Part shown: piece after piece, positions 11,674-23,437 of the stretch
How the letters are laid out: the number at the start of each line of letters is the position of its first letter
Position numbering within the stretch: position 1 is the stretch's first letter
Assembly (NCBI GenBank): GCA_016584495.1
Contig: WAID01000006.1
Location: 1,550,001 to 1,614,000 of the forward strand
Direction: 5' to 3'
DNA: 64,000 nt
DNA from: Celoporthe dispersa
Lineage: Eukaryota; Ascomycota; Sordariomycetes; Diaporthales; Cryphonectriaceae
The notes under the pieces: model-generated
What the model was told of the DNA's origin: nothing
What the model saw: the letters and a program-made list of their open reading frames with translations, nothing else
Databases searched by the model: none
Program-made: the position numbers and the translations under genes

Positions 11674-14005
11674 TCAATATATACCTCTCCCGCTTGCCAA
11701 CCTGACAAAACTGTATGGGACGTTCTGGCCCACTAGTAAGCGTAGCGTCTCGACTGTCGCAAACGCGGCAGTATCTGCAACTCCGTAGGCCGCAAACCCG
11801 CTCTGCTCGGCCACGGTGCTCGGGTCCCCCTTGCGCACGACTCCGGCGCCGCCGTCCGCAAGGTCGAGGAAGACCTTCTTGGTAGCAGCAGCAGCAGCAG
11901 GAGAAGAGGTGGAGGAGGAGGAGGAGGAGGAATCGCCAAAGGCCCGCACGACCCAGGCCACGATCTTGTTCTTCTCCGGGCCCAGGGCGCTCACCACGAC
12001 AAAGGGGCTGGCGGCGTCGTCGGCGGCGCCGACCATGCGGGCGCGCTGCAGGGACTCGAGCGAGTTGAAGGGCTCGATCTTGAGGCCGTAGGCGAGGGCA
12101 GGCGGGGTCTTGAAGCCGACGGTGTAGATCTTGCCGACGCGGAGGGCCTTGAGCGCGAAGATGACGCTGGCGGCGTCGTCGGACGAGGAGGCGAGCACGA
12201 CGGCGGCGCGGCCAAAGTAGGCGGACGGGGCGAGGTCGCGCGTCAGGGTGCTGAGGATGCCGCGCCACGTGGCGTTGTCGAGGATGAGGGTCGTGTTGGG
12301 CGGGAGGCCCGCGTCGGCCCCCCTGCGCCCGCCGCGTGGCCCAGCGACTCGACGCGCGCGTGGCCGTTGCGCGGGCTGGACGGGATCGAGGCGGGCGCCG
12401 ACGAGGGCGACGAGGCGCCCGGCCGCACCACGATGGTGTCGATGACCCCGATGACCCGCGCCGCCTCGCTCAGGATGGGCCCGGCGCCGCCGTTGACCGA
12501 GGCGAAGAAGGCGCTGCCGCCGATGAGGGCCTGGAACGACACGGGCGGGTGCAGGTAGGCGCCGCCAAAGTTCTTCTGGTTGCACCACGCCTCGAGGCAG
12601 CCGTTGCCCCGGGGCAGCCTCTGGACCACCGCGAAGTGGTGCGGCAGCCCCAGCTCGTTGAGGCACTTCTCGTAGAAGGGCGCCTGGGGCGTCGCGCTGC
12701 GGCCGGCCGGGCTGCTGATGCCGTAGAAGCTCTTCCTCGGCAGCTGGCCCAGCAGCGCCAGCGCCTGGTTGATCTCGGACGCGCTCATCTGGCCCGGGGC
12801 GGCGATGATGGGCAGCAGCGGGTGCGTGATGGGCGTGAAGACCTTGTTCAGCGTCCGCGAGAACTGGCCCGTCTCGCCCATGTTGACCGCCGAGAGGGGC
12901 GGCGCGTCCGGGTGGTCCGCCCGCATCTTGGAGCGGAAGTACTCGAGCTCGAAGTTCTCGTTGGGGTCGTTGATGATGGCGATCATCTTGATGATGTCCG
13001 CGTACCGCTGCGACTCCACAAACACCTCCTCGGCCCGCTGCGACGGCCACCGGAAGCCCCCGAGAAGTCGTGGAAGGCGGACATGATGCGGCTGCTGCCC
13101 CTGCGCTCCCAGAGCGACCGCCTGGTCGCCTCGGGCAGCCACAGCTCGACGTCGATGTACTCGACGCCCCACTGGATCGCCCGGTACAGGTACGCCAGGT
13201 ACAGGTCCGGGTCGTCCATCGGGAACCGCCCGTTCTCCCGCGTGCACCTCGTCGTGAAGATGATGGGCAGCTCCGTCCTCTGCCGCAGCAGCATCACCTG
13301 CTCGCCCACGTAGCTCAGGCTCGGCACCGCCGAGAAGGCCCCGCCGCCCAGGGGCTCCTTCAGGAGGTCGACCCGGATCTCCACCGCGTCCGCGCCCACC
13401 GTGAGGATGTCTATGTTGGGGAGGGCCGCGCGCACGTCCGGGAACGTGGTCGAGATGAAGTACGTCCTGGCCTTCGCCATGAGCGTCTCGTGGTGGTTCA
13501 GCTGGCCTAGCGTGAAGGAGATGAACCGGCACAGGTCGCGCCGGAAGAAGGGCGCCTCCGTGTAGAGGAACTCGTAGTCGCACTGCGCCGACAGGTCCAC
13601 GTCTGGCGGCATCCCCAGGTTCACGCAGTGCGCGTTGATGGCCACCACGAGCCCCCGGTCCCTCTCCGCCACGTCGCCCTTGGCCTTGTCTGCCTGGACC
13701 CCGACCACGAGGTCCCCGTCCGCCTCGCTGATGTCCCTGAACGCGCCCATCATCCTGTGCGGTTTGCCGAGGACCTCGGCGAAGACGGACACGATCTTGT
13801 CCTGCCCGGGCCCGTACACGATCACCACGATCCTGGTGTCTCCCCGCTGCGGCCCGCTGCCGAACGAGGTCGTCGTCATGGTCGGCAGCGATCGGGCGCT
13901 CAGTGACCGACCACCGCCCATGTCCATGTCGACGTCGCCGTCGGGTCCCATGCTCCTGGGCCTCGTTGGTGTCGGCGAGGGCTCGAGCTGCTGGACCGCC
14001 GCCAT
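11674..14005 (-). CDS. quinate-repressor-like protein (AROM C-terminal homologue), two frame breaks
   Basis: The product, 777 residues once two frame breaks are bridged, resembles the three C-terminal domains of AROM, as the fungal quinate repressors (QutR/qa-1S) do. The start is the ATG at 14005. Residues about 55-170 correspond to a decayed shikimate-kinase-like part with no P-loop. Residues about 180-430 are a type I 3-dehydroquinase-like domain (FISTTFPDVR, GADAVEIRVDLL). It keeps the His of AFHDFSG and the Lys of DIIK at the catalytic positions. Residues about 435-777 are shikimate-dehydrogenase-like, but the substrate motif is altered (SSPAGRSATP) and the usual catalytic Lys motif is not seen. 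Reading must shift by -1 at the C5 run 13057-13061 and again at the C6 run 12318-12323 (plus-strand view), each time as if one base were missing. No intron fits. A DNA-free regulatory or repressor role is inferred from the family. No quinate catabolic genes are adjacent. Confidence 0.72.
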
Positions 14006-14038
14006 CTTTTCTTTCCGCCCTCGAGGGAGTCCGCGCCG

Positions 14039-14063
14039 ACACACACACACACACACACACACA
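14039..14063. repeat. (AC)n microsatellite in 5' leader
   Basis: About 12 AC units on the plus strand, starting 34 bases upstream of the ATG at 14005 of the minus-strand gene, so probably in its 5' untranslated region. Confidence 0.8.
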
Positions 14064-15750
14064 GACAAAAAGAAAAAGAAAGAAATTAAAACACCACCAA
14101 AAACTTCCTCCGAGTGCTCGATTTGTCGGCTCTTTGTTTTCTCTCTCTTTTGGCCTTCTCTCCCTAATATGAGGAGTGGATGGAGTAGATTTGTGCTGAT
14201 AGGAGCAGCAGCAGCAGCAGCAGCAGCCAGAGAGAGCGATCGTCGTACCAAAAGTGTCGCAGCCTGTTCTCTTTTTATTTGAATTTCTCTTCTCTTCTTC
14301 CTCCACACGACGGATCAGAAAAAGAAATAAAAAGAAATAAAAACCAGGATCTGGTATCATTCGTCGATAGGCCAATATGGGCCGAGGATGATTCCCTGAG
14401 CTCGCGTGCGCATGGCAGAAAATAGCCTGAAGTACAAAGGTGTGGGCGCGGCTCGGCGGGGCGAGAGGTGCTGGCCGTAAGGAGGAGTTGGGGTTTTTGG
14501 ATCAGACCTGGAAAGGGACAAAAAGTCTTTTATCGAGGCGGGCGCGCGCGGCTATCGAGGGGAGAGAGCCACAGCTCGCGCAACACCGCGAACAGAGGGC
14601 TCGGCTGTGTGCTCGCCAGCTAGGTTTTGTCGGAGGGGGGGGTGTTGTGTGTGTGGGTGAACCGGGAACCTGGCTGGACCCTCCTCTCGAGCGGCCGGGG
14701 CACCAGTCTGAATGTTGACTAAGGCTTATGGGGAAATCCTATGCCCTGGAGACGAGACGAGACGGGTGGTAAGTAGTACAGTATTGTCTTCGCCGTATCT
14801 TCGGAACCGTTTTTTTTGGGGGGGGGGGGTGGTTTGTTCCAGCTGCGGGTCCGGGGCACAGGGCAGCGGACAGATAGGGGCTGGATAATATCTCAGGAGG
14901 TATAGGCTGCCAGTTTTGTTTCTGTTCCAGCTCCCGTGCTGGGTGCTGTGACAAGATTATATTCGGGCCCTCAAGAAAGCTGTGGGCTAATGATCCTCCT
15001 ATGTCTGACGAATGGCCACAGGCCTCTCTCTCTCTCTCTCTCTCTCCTTCTGTGGTGTGTGTGCGGGTGTGTCTTTGTGTGTGTGTGTGTTTGTGTACGT
15101 ATGTGTACTGTCGTCGGAGATGGTTTCCAAAAGTCCTGTCTTGTTGCTTTGGCAACAGTTCGCAGTCCCGAGGACCCCTCGCGTTCACCCGGCTTTCAGG
15201 AGGAGAACGTGGTGGTAGATGGGCCACGGGTGGGATGATGTTTGTCTGGGAGGACAGAAGATGTCGAGGTGAGTTGAAGTAGTCGGCTTCCCACATGTGG
15301 AGAGCCAACTAGATCCGAGGATTGACAGCGCCAAGCAGCAGCTAGCCAAAATATTCCGTCTTGAGATGAGTGGGCCTGGGCCGTGGGAGGCAGGCCCTCT
15401 CTCGGCCCTCTGCCAGGGCATAAATAAGCTCACCAAGGTGTCGACTGCTGTTGGCCCGGCATGAGGATCACAAACATGCGCAGGGTGGCAGGAGGCGCTC
15501 CAGACCGCAGGCGGGAGCCGTCAGGGTGTTCCTATCGCACGATGCAGGCCTCGGTGATTCGTGGAGGCAGTGCGCCTGGGGGCATGTGTTCTCCTGGTCG
15601 ACGTCCCAGAGCAGGACGGTGATATTGCAGGCTTCCAGGCTGCGGGCGCTCAATTGTTCCACCACATATAGCTCGGCAGATCTACAGCACTGATCTCGGC
15701 GCTACTGGACCGCCCGCTGCGGCACCGTGCCTAAGCTTCAGCCTCCTCCT

Positions 15751-15751
<1 letters not shown>

Positions 15752-15777
<26 letters not shown>
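15752..15777. repeat. (CTG)n microsatellite
   Basis: Eight to nine CTG units in non-coding DNA. A similar AGC repeat of about eight units sits at 14204-14227. Confidence 0.8.
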
Positions 15778-15781
<4 letters not shown>

Positions 15782-18700
15782 CAGATGTAAAAGCAGGGAG
15801 GGGAGGGCCGAGGGAGGGAAAAGGCGCGATGTGAGAGATCGAATTTGCCCGCAGGAGGCGTGCCGGTTACGATCGCTAGGCTGGTACTTCAGGGGGCGGG
15901 CTCGCAGCCGACCAGTTCGCTGCAGCAAGATCACCCAAGTACCCGCCGCGAGATCTTGCCGTGATGATTGTGCATTGTGCTGATCCGCCGGCTCCACAGG
16001 CAGGAGACCTCCCACCCGCCCCCATCTCGAGTGGTCTGTGTCTGTCTGTCGACCAGTCAGCCTGGCGAGGCCACCAGCAGAGAAAAGGCACCTGATGATG
16101 CCCTTGAGCCGGCCGTGGCGAGGCGTCTCGTCGCCTTTCTCGGTCATGAGTTTTCATATACATCGCCGGCAATATTCCTGCTGGGGCGTTCCGACATGCT
16201 GAGCACTCAATCCGCGGCGAGCCCATCACCGCGGGGTAGCAAGGCCCCCCCCCTCTCCTCTCCCCCCCAAAACTTGGTTCCCCAGTGCACCCAGGAGTTT
16301 GGGGAAGAAAACGTGGGCCCTAGGGGGGGAGGGCCTGACCTAGGGAACACGGAATCTGGGCCAAGATTTTTGCCGTAGTGCCCCCTATTTCTGGGCCCTC
16401 TTGACCCGAGATCTTCCGCCAATCATGACCAGCTTGACGACTTCGGCCGATCCCTCGGCGACGGCAGTGGCCCGACCAGATAACGTCTTCAGGACAATCA
16501 GCCTCAGCTATTATTTCTCACCCGGTGGGTGGTGGTGGCACAAGAGCATAGATCCCCCTGTTGCGCTCGACTGCATGAGTTGGACCTCATGACAACCCTC
16601 GACGAGACACTACACGTGTGCTGACTTTTTTGGTCGGAGAGGCTGGGACCAACGTTATACCTCGACCCCGTGCAGGCTGGATATAATACCATTCAGCCTG
16701 ATGCCGCCCTACAACCCGTGTTCAAGGTTCTAAACGACGAGCAGCAGCACATTAATATCGGAGGGCCCCGAGGGAACCCGTGCATGTCTTAGATTGATCG
16801 AAACGCGCCCGGCCCACAGGCGCGGCGGCCGGCGTCATCCTCTGCTGCAAGGGATGCCATAGCCGCAGGAGGATCCTGCGAGCCTGATACTTGCCTGTTC
16901 GGAAACACAGGACCGACTGTAGCCCATACATCTTCCATGTCCACCATGCCGCATACACAGCAGCATAGAGCCGACCGCCTCAGCGCCGTGTCAATCTGGA
17001 ACTGCAAAGGCCTCGGCCCAGAGATGGATTCCTGCGGACCTCGTTCGGGCTCCAGTGCTATACTTGATGTGGAGCACTGGCCTCTGGACCAGCCTGCGGC
17101 CCCGAGTTGACCGGTGTGCGGAAATTTGTGCATCATGTTCATGAGATGATCGCGTCGGCTGGCAGGCAATATCATGAGATCTTGACAGGCAAAGCAGAGG
17201 CCGCTCGAGCAGAGGCGCGACCTCCTCGTCTCTGCACCAGACCTGTTTTTCCGCCTATGATCCGCACTGCCAAGGACCCGACAGGCCTGGTCACGAGGTG
17301 CTCCGTGGCTTGTAGGGCTGTCGAGTCGGATAAGCAGCCGAGCTGTTGTTCTGTATCGGGTGTCCGCGCGCGACCAGCGGGAGGCGGACAAGGCATCCGC
17401 GAGGTGACCACCTCTCGATCTTGTCTGCTTGTTTCTGATTTTTCTTTTGCAATCATCCGGCATAGGCCCGAGCGGTTATCACAACAGAAACCGGCGAATG
17501 GCATCATGCATACTGCCGCAGCATAGCTTGCTGTGCGTATTTATACGAGCCTGGCTATATATGATTCCTGCTGCGTGAGCCCGAGATCTTCCGGGCCAGA
17601 TCTGTCCTGCTAGAATAAAGAGACTCGTCAACATAATATCGCATTGTACCGGAGAACCGTTCCGAAGCGATGGCGGCTAACCGTCCCTCGCATTGTATGG
17701 CGTACTGATCATCAGACACACAAGTTTTGCCTAAAGGCAATCGTGTATAGCCCGCGTCGAGACCCCGGAAGGCTGTGTTCAATATGCCAAGATTGGCAAA
17801 GAAGAAAGAAGAAGAAAAAATATAAGTGAGAGGGAGGGAGAGAAAGGGCACAGGGGTCAAGACAATGCCTCCACTCGAGCACCACGACGGCCTGCAAATG
17901 CATCTGTCGTAAGAACTCTCCCGAGCAAGGCACAGGTCAAGCGTTGTGACAAGCAGATGAAGGGCTAGGCTGGCGAATCTCAGGTTCGCTTGCATGCTCT
18001 GGATCCAGTGGACGGAATTGTATCACTTTGAACACTCGTCTTGTGGCCCCTTCTTACCTGGCATTGCTTCTAGCACCGGACTTGTGTTTTCCGAGGAGGC
18101 TGGGGCTCTGTCCTTTCTCCGAGGCCGACCGATAGCTTCATGCCTGGACGATTCTCTTTCCGAGTTCGCTCCGGTGTTGTACGTCCGAGCCTGAGAATTA
18201 CCAGCACTCCGGCGTGGGATAGCGAGCGGACCTTTCGAGCAAAGGCGGGTTAGAACAGAATATGTTGCAGCCACGTCGAGGTGGTTGGAAACATGGGCTG
18301 ACCGCATTACCGCCGCGCTCTTAATCTCGATGAGACGATATCTCCCATGGGGCCATCTCCCCGGGCTGATCATCGCCTTTTCTGTCGTAGGTTGGGAGCA
18401 GGAGCCTGTAAGACTCCCGAATCGGAAAGTTCAGAAGGATACCTGGGCCCTCCAGGTATGGCTGATGCCGGCAAGAAATGGCAAGGTTCCATCGGAAGTT
18501 CTGGTTGCTAGTGACTTGTATAGATGAGGAGTTGTCTCACCTCTCAAGATGCGCGACTTCTCAGCTACAGGAGCCGAGGCTTCATATTGACCGATGCCTC
18601 GAGGATGAGCCCTGCTTGTTGAAGTTTGAAATGTGAGACCTCACCGACCTTCTCGTCAAGGGTCATCGTCTGGACTGCCCTTCCATCCTCGCCTGCCCAG

Positions 18701-19596
18701 CATGCAATGCTTCTCCACGAGACCGACAGATGGAGCTGCGGCCCCGCGAGCTCGAGGAGGGTTAACACAGCTGCTACAGATATATTTAAATAAACTTTCC
18801 GGGAGCGGCTGATATCGCCCGTTATGCTGTCGTGGTCCTTCTGCTGGCCACCGACAGCTGGAGCAGATGATAAATATGCACCTTTCTCCGGTGAGTCAAG
18901 CCACAGGCGTGCACGGAACGAACGAAGATGCTCGTGCGCCATGCTGATGGTCCGACGAGAGAGATGTGCTAATATCGCGAGTCGTCGGGCGTATGAAACA
19001 GCGGACAGCCAAAGGGAATTGTGCTCAGCCAGACTCAAGATGGGGAGTTGACCCGAGAATAGATGCTAGAAACCCCTCGAAGATGCCTTGGGAGAAGGCG
19101 AGCGGCTGGTCTTGTTTTGTCGGTTTGCAGACGCTCGTATAAGAGGCAGGCGCAGGGCTGAGGTTGAGGTCTGCACTTGACCAATGAGCCACAGCTGAGG
19201 TGATGACGTTGAGCAGGGGGGGCCTCGCAGGGGGTCAGGTCTGAACTCGGCGACCTCTGCATGGAAGGTGCAGTGTAGATTGACTTTTCTCATGGCTGCT
19301 CAGTCTGTCTTTTTCTTTTTCTTCTTCTTCTCCCTTGGGGATTCCATGGAGCATTTTACGACGTCCGCTTCACAGGAATGTGGGCGGCCGATTTGATCAT
19401 GATTGAATTCTATGCTGGATCATGAGAAGCGATCGTCGCCCCGGGTGCTCGCTAACCTTATCTTAGGCTGGCTGCTGTATCAAGCTCAGGGACTCTCGAC
19501 CTTGACCTATCCTTGGTCTCCCGAGCGCGTGCCTCAGAAGCTGCCCGTGATCTCTCGTTTGATACTCGGGCCTGAGAGTTTTCTCTGGAAGGCGAG

Positions 19597-21590
19597 ATGC
19601 CATCAATGTCTTCTCTCCCCCTCCGGGTTGGCCTCTGGTCATCCCTGCTCGCCGCCGTGGTGGCTGTCTACCTTCAGTTCCAGCAGCCTCTCCAGGACAT
19701 CTTCCTACAGGACCCGCCAAGCCACACGTACTGCTATTCCGGAGGTATCACCACCAAGTTTTCTGCCGAGACTCCAGCGGCTTCCTGTTTCACAGTGACG
19801 GGCGGTGTATTCGCCGACGTCTTCACGCCGAAGTCGGAGCTGCCTGTCGAGGCTCGACACGGCCATGTGATCCCGGGCCTATGGGACGGGGTAAGCTAGA
19901 GAGCTTGTCCCAGGAGGAGCTGTCCTCAGGAGAGACTGACCCTGGTGCAGCATGGCCATCTCGCGGCATACGGGGAATTCCTGCACTCGGTCGACTTGTT
20001 CGGCGCCTCGTCCCTGGGTGACGTGCATACCAGGCTGGCCGCCTACCTGTCCAGACACGAAGGGGTGGGCGGCAGGGAAGATTGGGTCCGAGGTATAGGA
20101 TGGGACCAGATGGCTCTCGGTGAGATGCCTACGGCGGTGCGTGCCCGTTGCCATGCTTCTCGCCACCGTGTCGTTAGACTAGCATACCGGATTCTACCCT
20201 CTGCTGACGCCCATGCACCCAATAGGCAATGCTGGAGAGCGATGACCGCTTTAGAGGTCTCTACATCATGCTGGACCGTGTGGACGTCCACTGCGTCTGG
20301 GTCTCACAGGCTGTTCTCGATCTTCTCCCCACCGGCCTGCCCGACATCCCTGGAGGAGAAATTGTCCGGGATCCGGGCATGGGCGTGTTTTGCGATAATG
20401 CCATGGATGTCGTGATGAGGCTCTGGCCGCGGCCGGATAACACCAAGAGGACGGCGTTCCTCAGGTCTGCGATGGAGAGCCTGCACTCCTTTGGGCTGGT
20501 AGGCATGCACGACGCCGGCGTGAACCCCGAGGAGCTACGCCTGTATAGGGAGCTGTCCGACACCGAGGACTGGACGCTGCGGGTGTACGCGATGATCGAG
20601 TGCAAGGAGCGCAATACCTTTTGTCCAGAGGACGTCTCGGCGTATGCTGATGAGGCCGGGCTCTTCGGCGTCAAGAGCGTGAAGCTTTTCGCTGGCACGT
20701 TCACCCCCGCCCCCCCTCCTGTGTCTGCCTGCCTGCCGGATATCACCTTCACTACTACTACTACTTCCGCCGGCTGACAGAGACCCGCAGATGGAGCCCT
20801 AGGCAGCTGGGGCAGCGCAATGATCGACCCTTACTCCGACCGACCAGACACGACCGGCTCCCTCCTCGTGAACGCCTCCACACTCACATCACTCGCCAGG
20901 TCCTGGTCATCCGCGGGCTACCAGGTCAACATCCACGCGATCGGCGACCTCGCCAACCGGCTCGCCATCGACGCCCTCGAGGCCGCGCTCCACGATCTCT
21001 GTCCTCCCGGCTCCTCCTCTGGCAGGCACCTCTCGGCCTGTCAGGCCCAGCACCGCTTTCGCATCGAACACGCGCAGACGATCCACCCGGCCGACCAGCA
21101 GCGCATGAGAGACCTCGGCATTCTGCCCTCCGTGCAGCCGACACACGCGACGAGCGATATGAAGTACGCGGAGCTCCGCCTGGGGAGGGAGCGGCTGGCG
21201 TCCGAGGCCTACAGGATGCGCTCCCTGCGCGAGGTCGGGCTGGTGCTGGGGAGCGATTTCCCCGTGGAGCCGCCGAACCCGTTTGGAGGGATCTATGCGG
21301 CCGTAGCGAGGCGGGACCCGCACACAGGGCTGGGTGCGGACGGGAAGACTAGGGAGAGCTGGTACCCAGAGGAGGCCCTGAGCCTGCACGAGGCGCTGGC
21401 GGGCTTCTCGGAGGGCCCGGCGTATGGGGCGTTCCTAGAGGGGCGGGCGGGCGTGATCCAGCCCGGTGCGTGGGCGGACTGGGTGGTGCTGGACAGGCCG
21501 CTGGAGCAGATCGACCTTGAGGACCTGCGGACGCTCAAGGTCAAGGAGACGTGGGTGGGCGGCAAGCGAGTCTTTGCGAGGGATGCATGA
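19597..21590 (+). CDS. YtcJ-like metal-dependent amidohydrolase
   Basis: Four exons (19597-19890, 19951-20136, 20226-20694, 20791-21590) join in frame to 582 residues. The product belongs to the amidohydrolase superfamily, YtcJ/pfam07969 group. A membrane anchor or signal segment lies at about residues 11-27. The metal-binding HGH is at residues 99-101, after GLWDG. Other signature motifs are VKLFADGALGS, NIHAIGD, RIEHAQ and GSDFPVEPPNPFGGIYAA. The length fits the family, whose members hydrolyse C-N bonds of mostly unknown substrates. Intron 3 (20695-20790) begins GC rather than GT. Only that junction gives the conserved FADGALG motif, so I accept a GC-AG intron. The gene ends 124 bases from the stop of the convergent nitronate monooxygenase gene. 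Substrate unknown; location inferred to be membrane-anchored or secretory. Confidence 0.88.
20695..20790 (+). other. GC-AG intron
   Basis: A 96-nt intron with donor G|GCACGT and acceptor CGCAG. Using the nearby GT at 20699 would put the downstream exon in a wrong frame, whereas the GC donor restores the family motif FADGALGS. Confidence 0.8.
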
Positions 21591-21714
21591 TGTGGGTATA
21601 GGGGCAAAAAAAGAAGACAAGATAGAAGAAGGGAAAGGAAAAAAAAAGGAGAGGACAGAGGTAGAAAAAAGAAATCATATTCAGGTTGATCCTTCTGCGT
21701 ACGATCCCGGGTAG

Positions 21715-23437
21715 TTACTTGTGCTTGTACAGCGTATGGCCCAGTTGCTTGAGCCACGGCCTGTCCTTCTCAGCCTCGCCTTCATCGTCAAAGATAAACC
21801 TCATCTCCTCCAGGCGCCTCTTCGCCCCATCTCTCAGGCTCCTCACGATATCCGCAGCAGGGGCCGCGTCCTTGACGAGCCCAACACCAGTTCCCCTAGA
21901 CCACCGTCAGCCTCTCTCGTCCAAGGTCTGCTCATACCAAGGGGGGGCGGGGGACACCCTGTGGATTGTGGGATGGACTCACGACCATGCGATCTGTCTC
22001 GAAGCATCCCCGGCCTCATCCGCAGCATGCAGCTTCTCCATGTTCTCCTCGAGGGCCATCCCGGACGAATGGTCTCTGTACGAGTCCGTGATGATGGCGC
22101 GCCCGTCGTAGAGGGCTGGCCAGAGTGTTAAGCCCTGAACATTGTCGTTGAATTTCGATCTGCCGGGTCATGTCAGCCGCCTCACAGAAAAGGTCACAAG
22201 CAGAGTGTTGACTGTACTTCACGGTTGATGCGCCGCCGTCTCGTGTCTCCAGGACTGCCTTCTTCTTGGCCTCGGAGAAGTTGGACTCCCTCGCGGGCAG
22301 GAACTGCCATGCATAATCAGCAAACCCGCTCCAGACCCCGCCTCTTGACATGTAGGGCATGCACCGATAGCTCACTCACCTTTGTCCCCATGGCCACACC
22401 ATCAGCACCTAAGCATTCAGCTCCTAGTCAGCACAGACAGCATCCTACCTCCTCCTCCTCCTCCCACAACAGGCGACAGGGTCAGACAGCTCAACTCACC
22501 CAGCGCAACAGCAGCCACGACCGAGCTCTCGTGCGCAATCCCTCCCGCAGCTACCAGTGCGATCTCCCTCCCCATGAACTCCTCCCGGAGCATGTTCCGC
22601 ACCTCGGGAACCAGGCTGATGACGCCCGCGCCGTTGGCCCACTGGTGCCCGCCGGCGTCGACGCCCTGCGCGATGATAGCGTCGGCGCCGTCCCTCGCGG
22701 CCTCGCGTGCTGCGGCTACGGTGCCGACCTGCACGAAGACCTTGAGGCCGTGGTCGTGACAGGCAGCGATGATGTCTGGGTGGGCGCGCGGCGAGGCGGT
22801 GGGGTCGGGGGCGAAGAGCCAGACTGCCTGGGGCACTGGTTTTTATTTCAATATAAAAGAAAGAGACTGTCAAGATCTGGTCTGGTGATGGGGGCTTGGC
22901 GGAACAGCTAAGGAGGGGGGACAGGGTGGCAAAAGAGAAAGAGTCTTCTACGGACTGTACTTCTCCAGGATAGGCAGCGTGGTCTCCCGAAAGTGCCTGA
23001 CGGACGGATGCAGCGTGAGGAACCCGACACCGACAGGCATGGGCGTCAAGGTCATCTCGGTGAGGCCCAGGATAGACCGGGCAGCCTGCAGCTCCTTCTC
23101 GAGGACGACGAGCTCTGAGGAGCCGGGCTCGAATAGGTAGCAGCCTGGGACGAACCCTAATGATGATGAGGATGACAAGCCTCGGGTGTCAGTTGTTGTT
23201 TTACTTTAGACTGGGTAGAGGGAGGTTTTTTTTGGTTTTTTCTTTTGTTTTGGTATGATGAGAGGAGAGGGAGGGAACAAGGGGGCCTCCCTCACCAAAG
23301 CCACCAGCCTTAGACACCTGTGCAGCGAGGGTGCCGTTGGAAGTGTCCAGCATCGGCGCCGACATGATGACGGGCAACTTGGTGTTGGCGAACCATTCTT
23401 GGAGTTTGTTCCTGGGCTGAGGGCGTTGGGGTGTCAT
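21715..23437 (-). CDS. nitronate monooxygenase (2-nitropropane dioxygenase family)
   Basis: Seven exons (23437-23296, 23156-22956, 22835-22500, 22408-22380, 22303-22218, 22159-21983, 21895-21715) join to 383 residues. The enzyme is an FMN-dependent TIM-barrel protein that oxidises nitronates such as propionate-3-nitronate to an aldehyde or ketone acid and nitrite, detoxifying them. Diagnostic segments are LPVIMSAPML near the N terminus, AVWLFAPDP, IIAQGVDAGGHQW (the conserved AGGH carries the catalytic His in class I enzymes), LVAAGGIA and ADGVAMGTKF. The length is typical. The micro-exon of 29 nt (22380-22408) encodes GADGVAMGTK together with flanking bases. Splice junctions are canonical, though the second donor (GTCCGT) is weak. 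The gene is convergent with the amidohydrolase and no targeting signal is obvious. Confidence 0.9.

Larger units (their letters stand above)
14006..19596. other. intergenic region without recognised gene
   Basis: This is the shared upstream region of the quinate-repressor-like gene (-) and the amidohydrolase gene (+). It holds a CA repeat (14039-14063) just upstream of the former's ATG, an AGC repeat (14204-14227), a CT repeat (about 15023-15046) and a CTG repeat (15752-15777). I translated the longer open frames in both orientations and found no family signature. Confidence 0.55.

Noticed and set aside
12336..13313. Long plus-strand open frame opposite the quinate-repressor-like gene
   Set aside because: It is Arg/Gly-rich and mirrors the GC-rich coding strand. 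The minus strand carries clear dehydroquinase and shikimate-dehydrogenase motifs.
11674..14005. Pentafunctional AROM enzyme
   Set aside because: Dehydroquinate synthase and EPSP synthase domains are absent, the kinase P-loop is missing and the shikimate dehydrogenase motifs are altered. The quinate-repressor type fits better.
11674..14005. Programmed ribosomal frameshifting or pseudogene decay
   Set aside because: The same type of one-base discrepancy in G/C runs also occurs in housekeeping genes of this window, so sequencing error is the simpler explanation.
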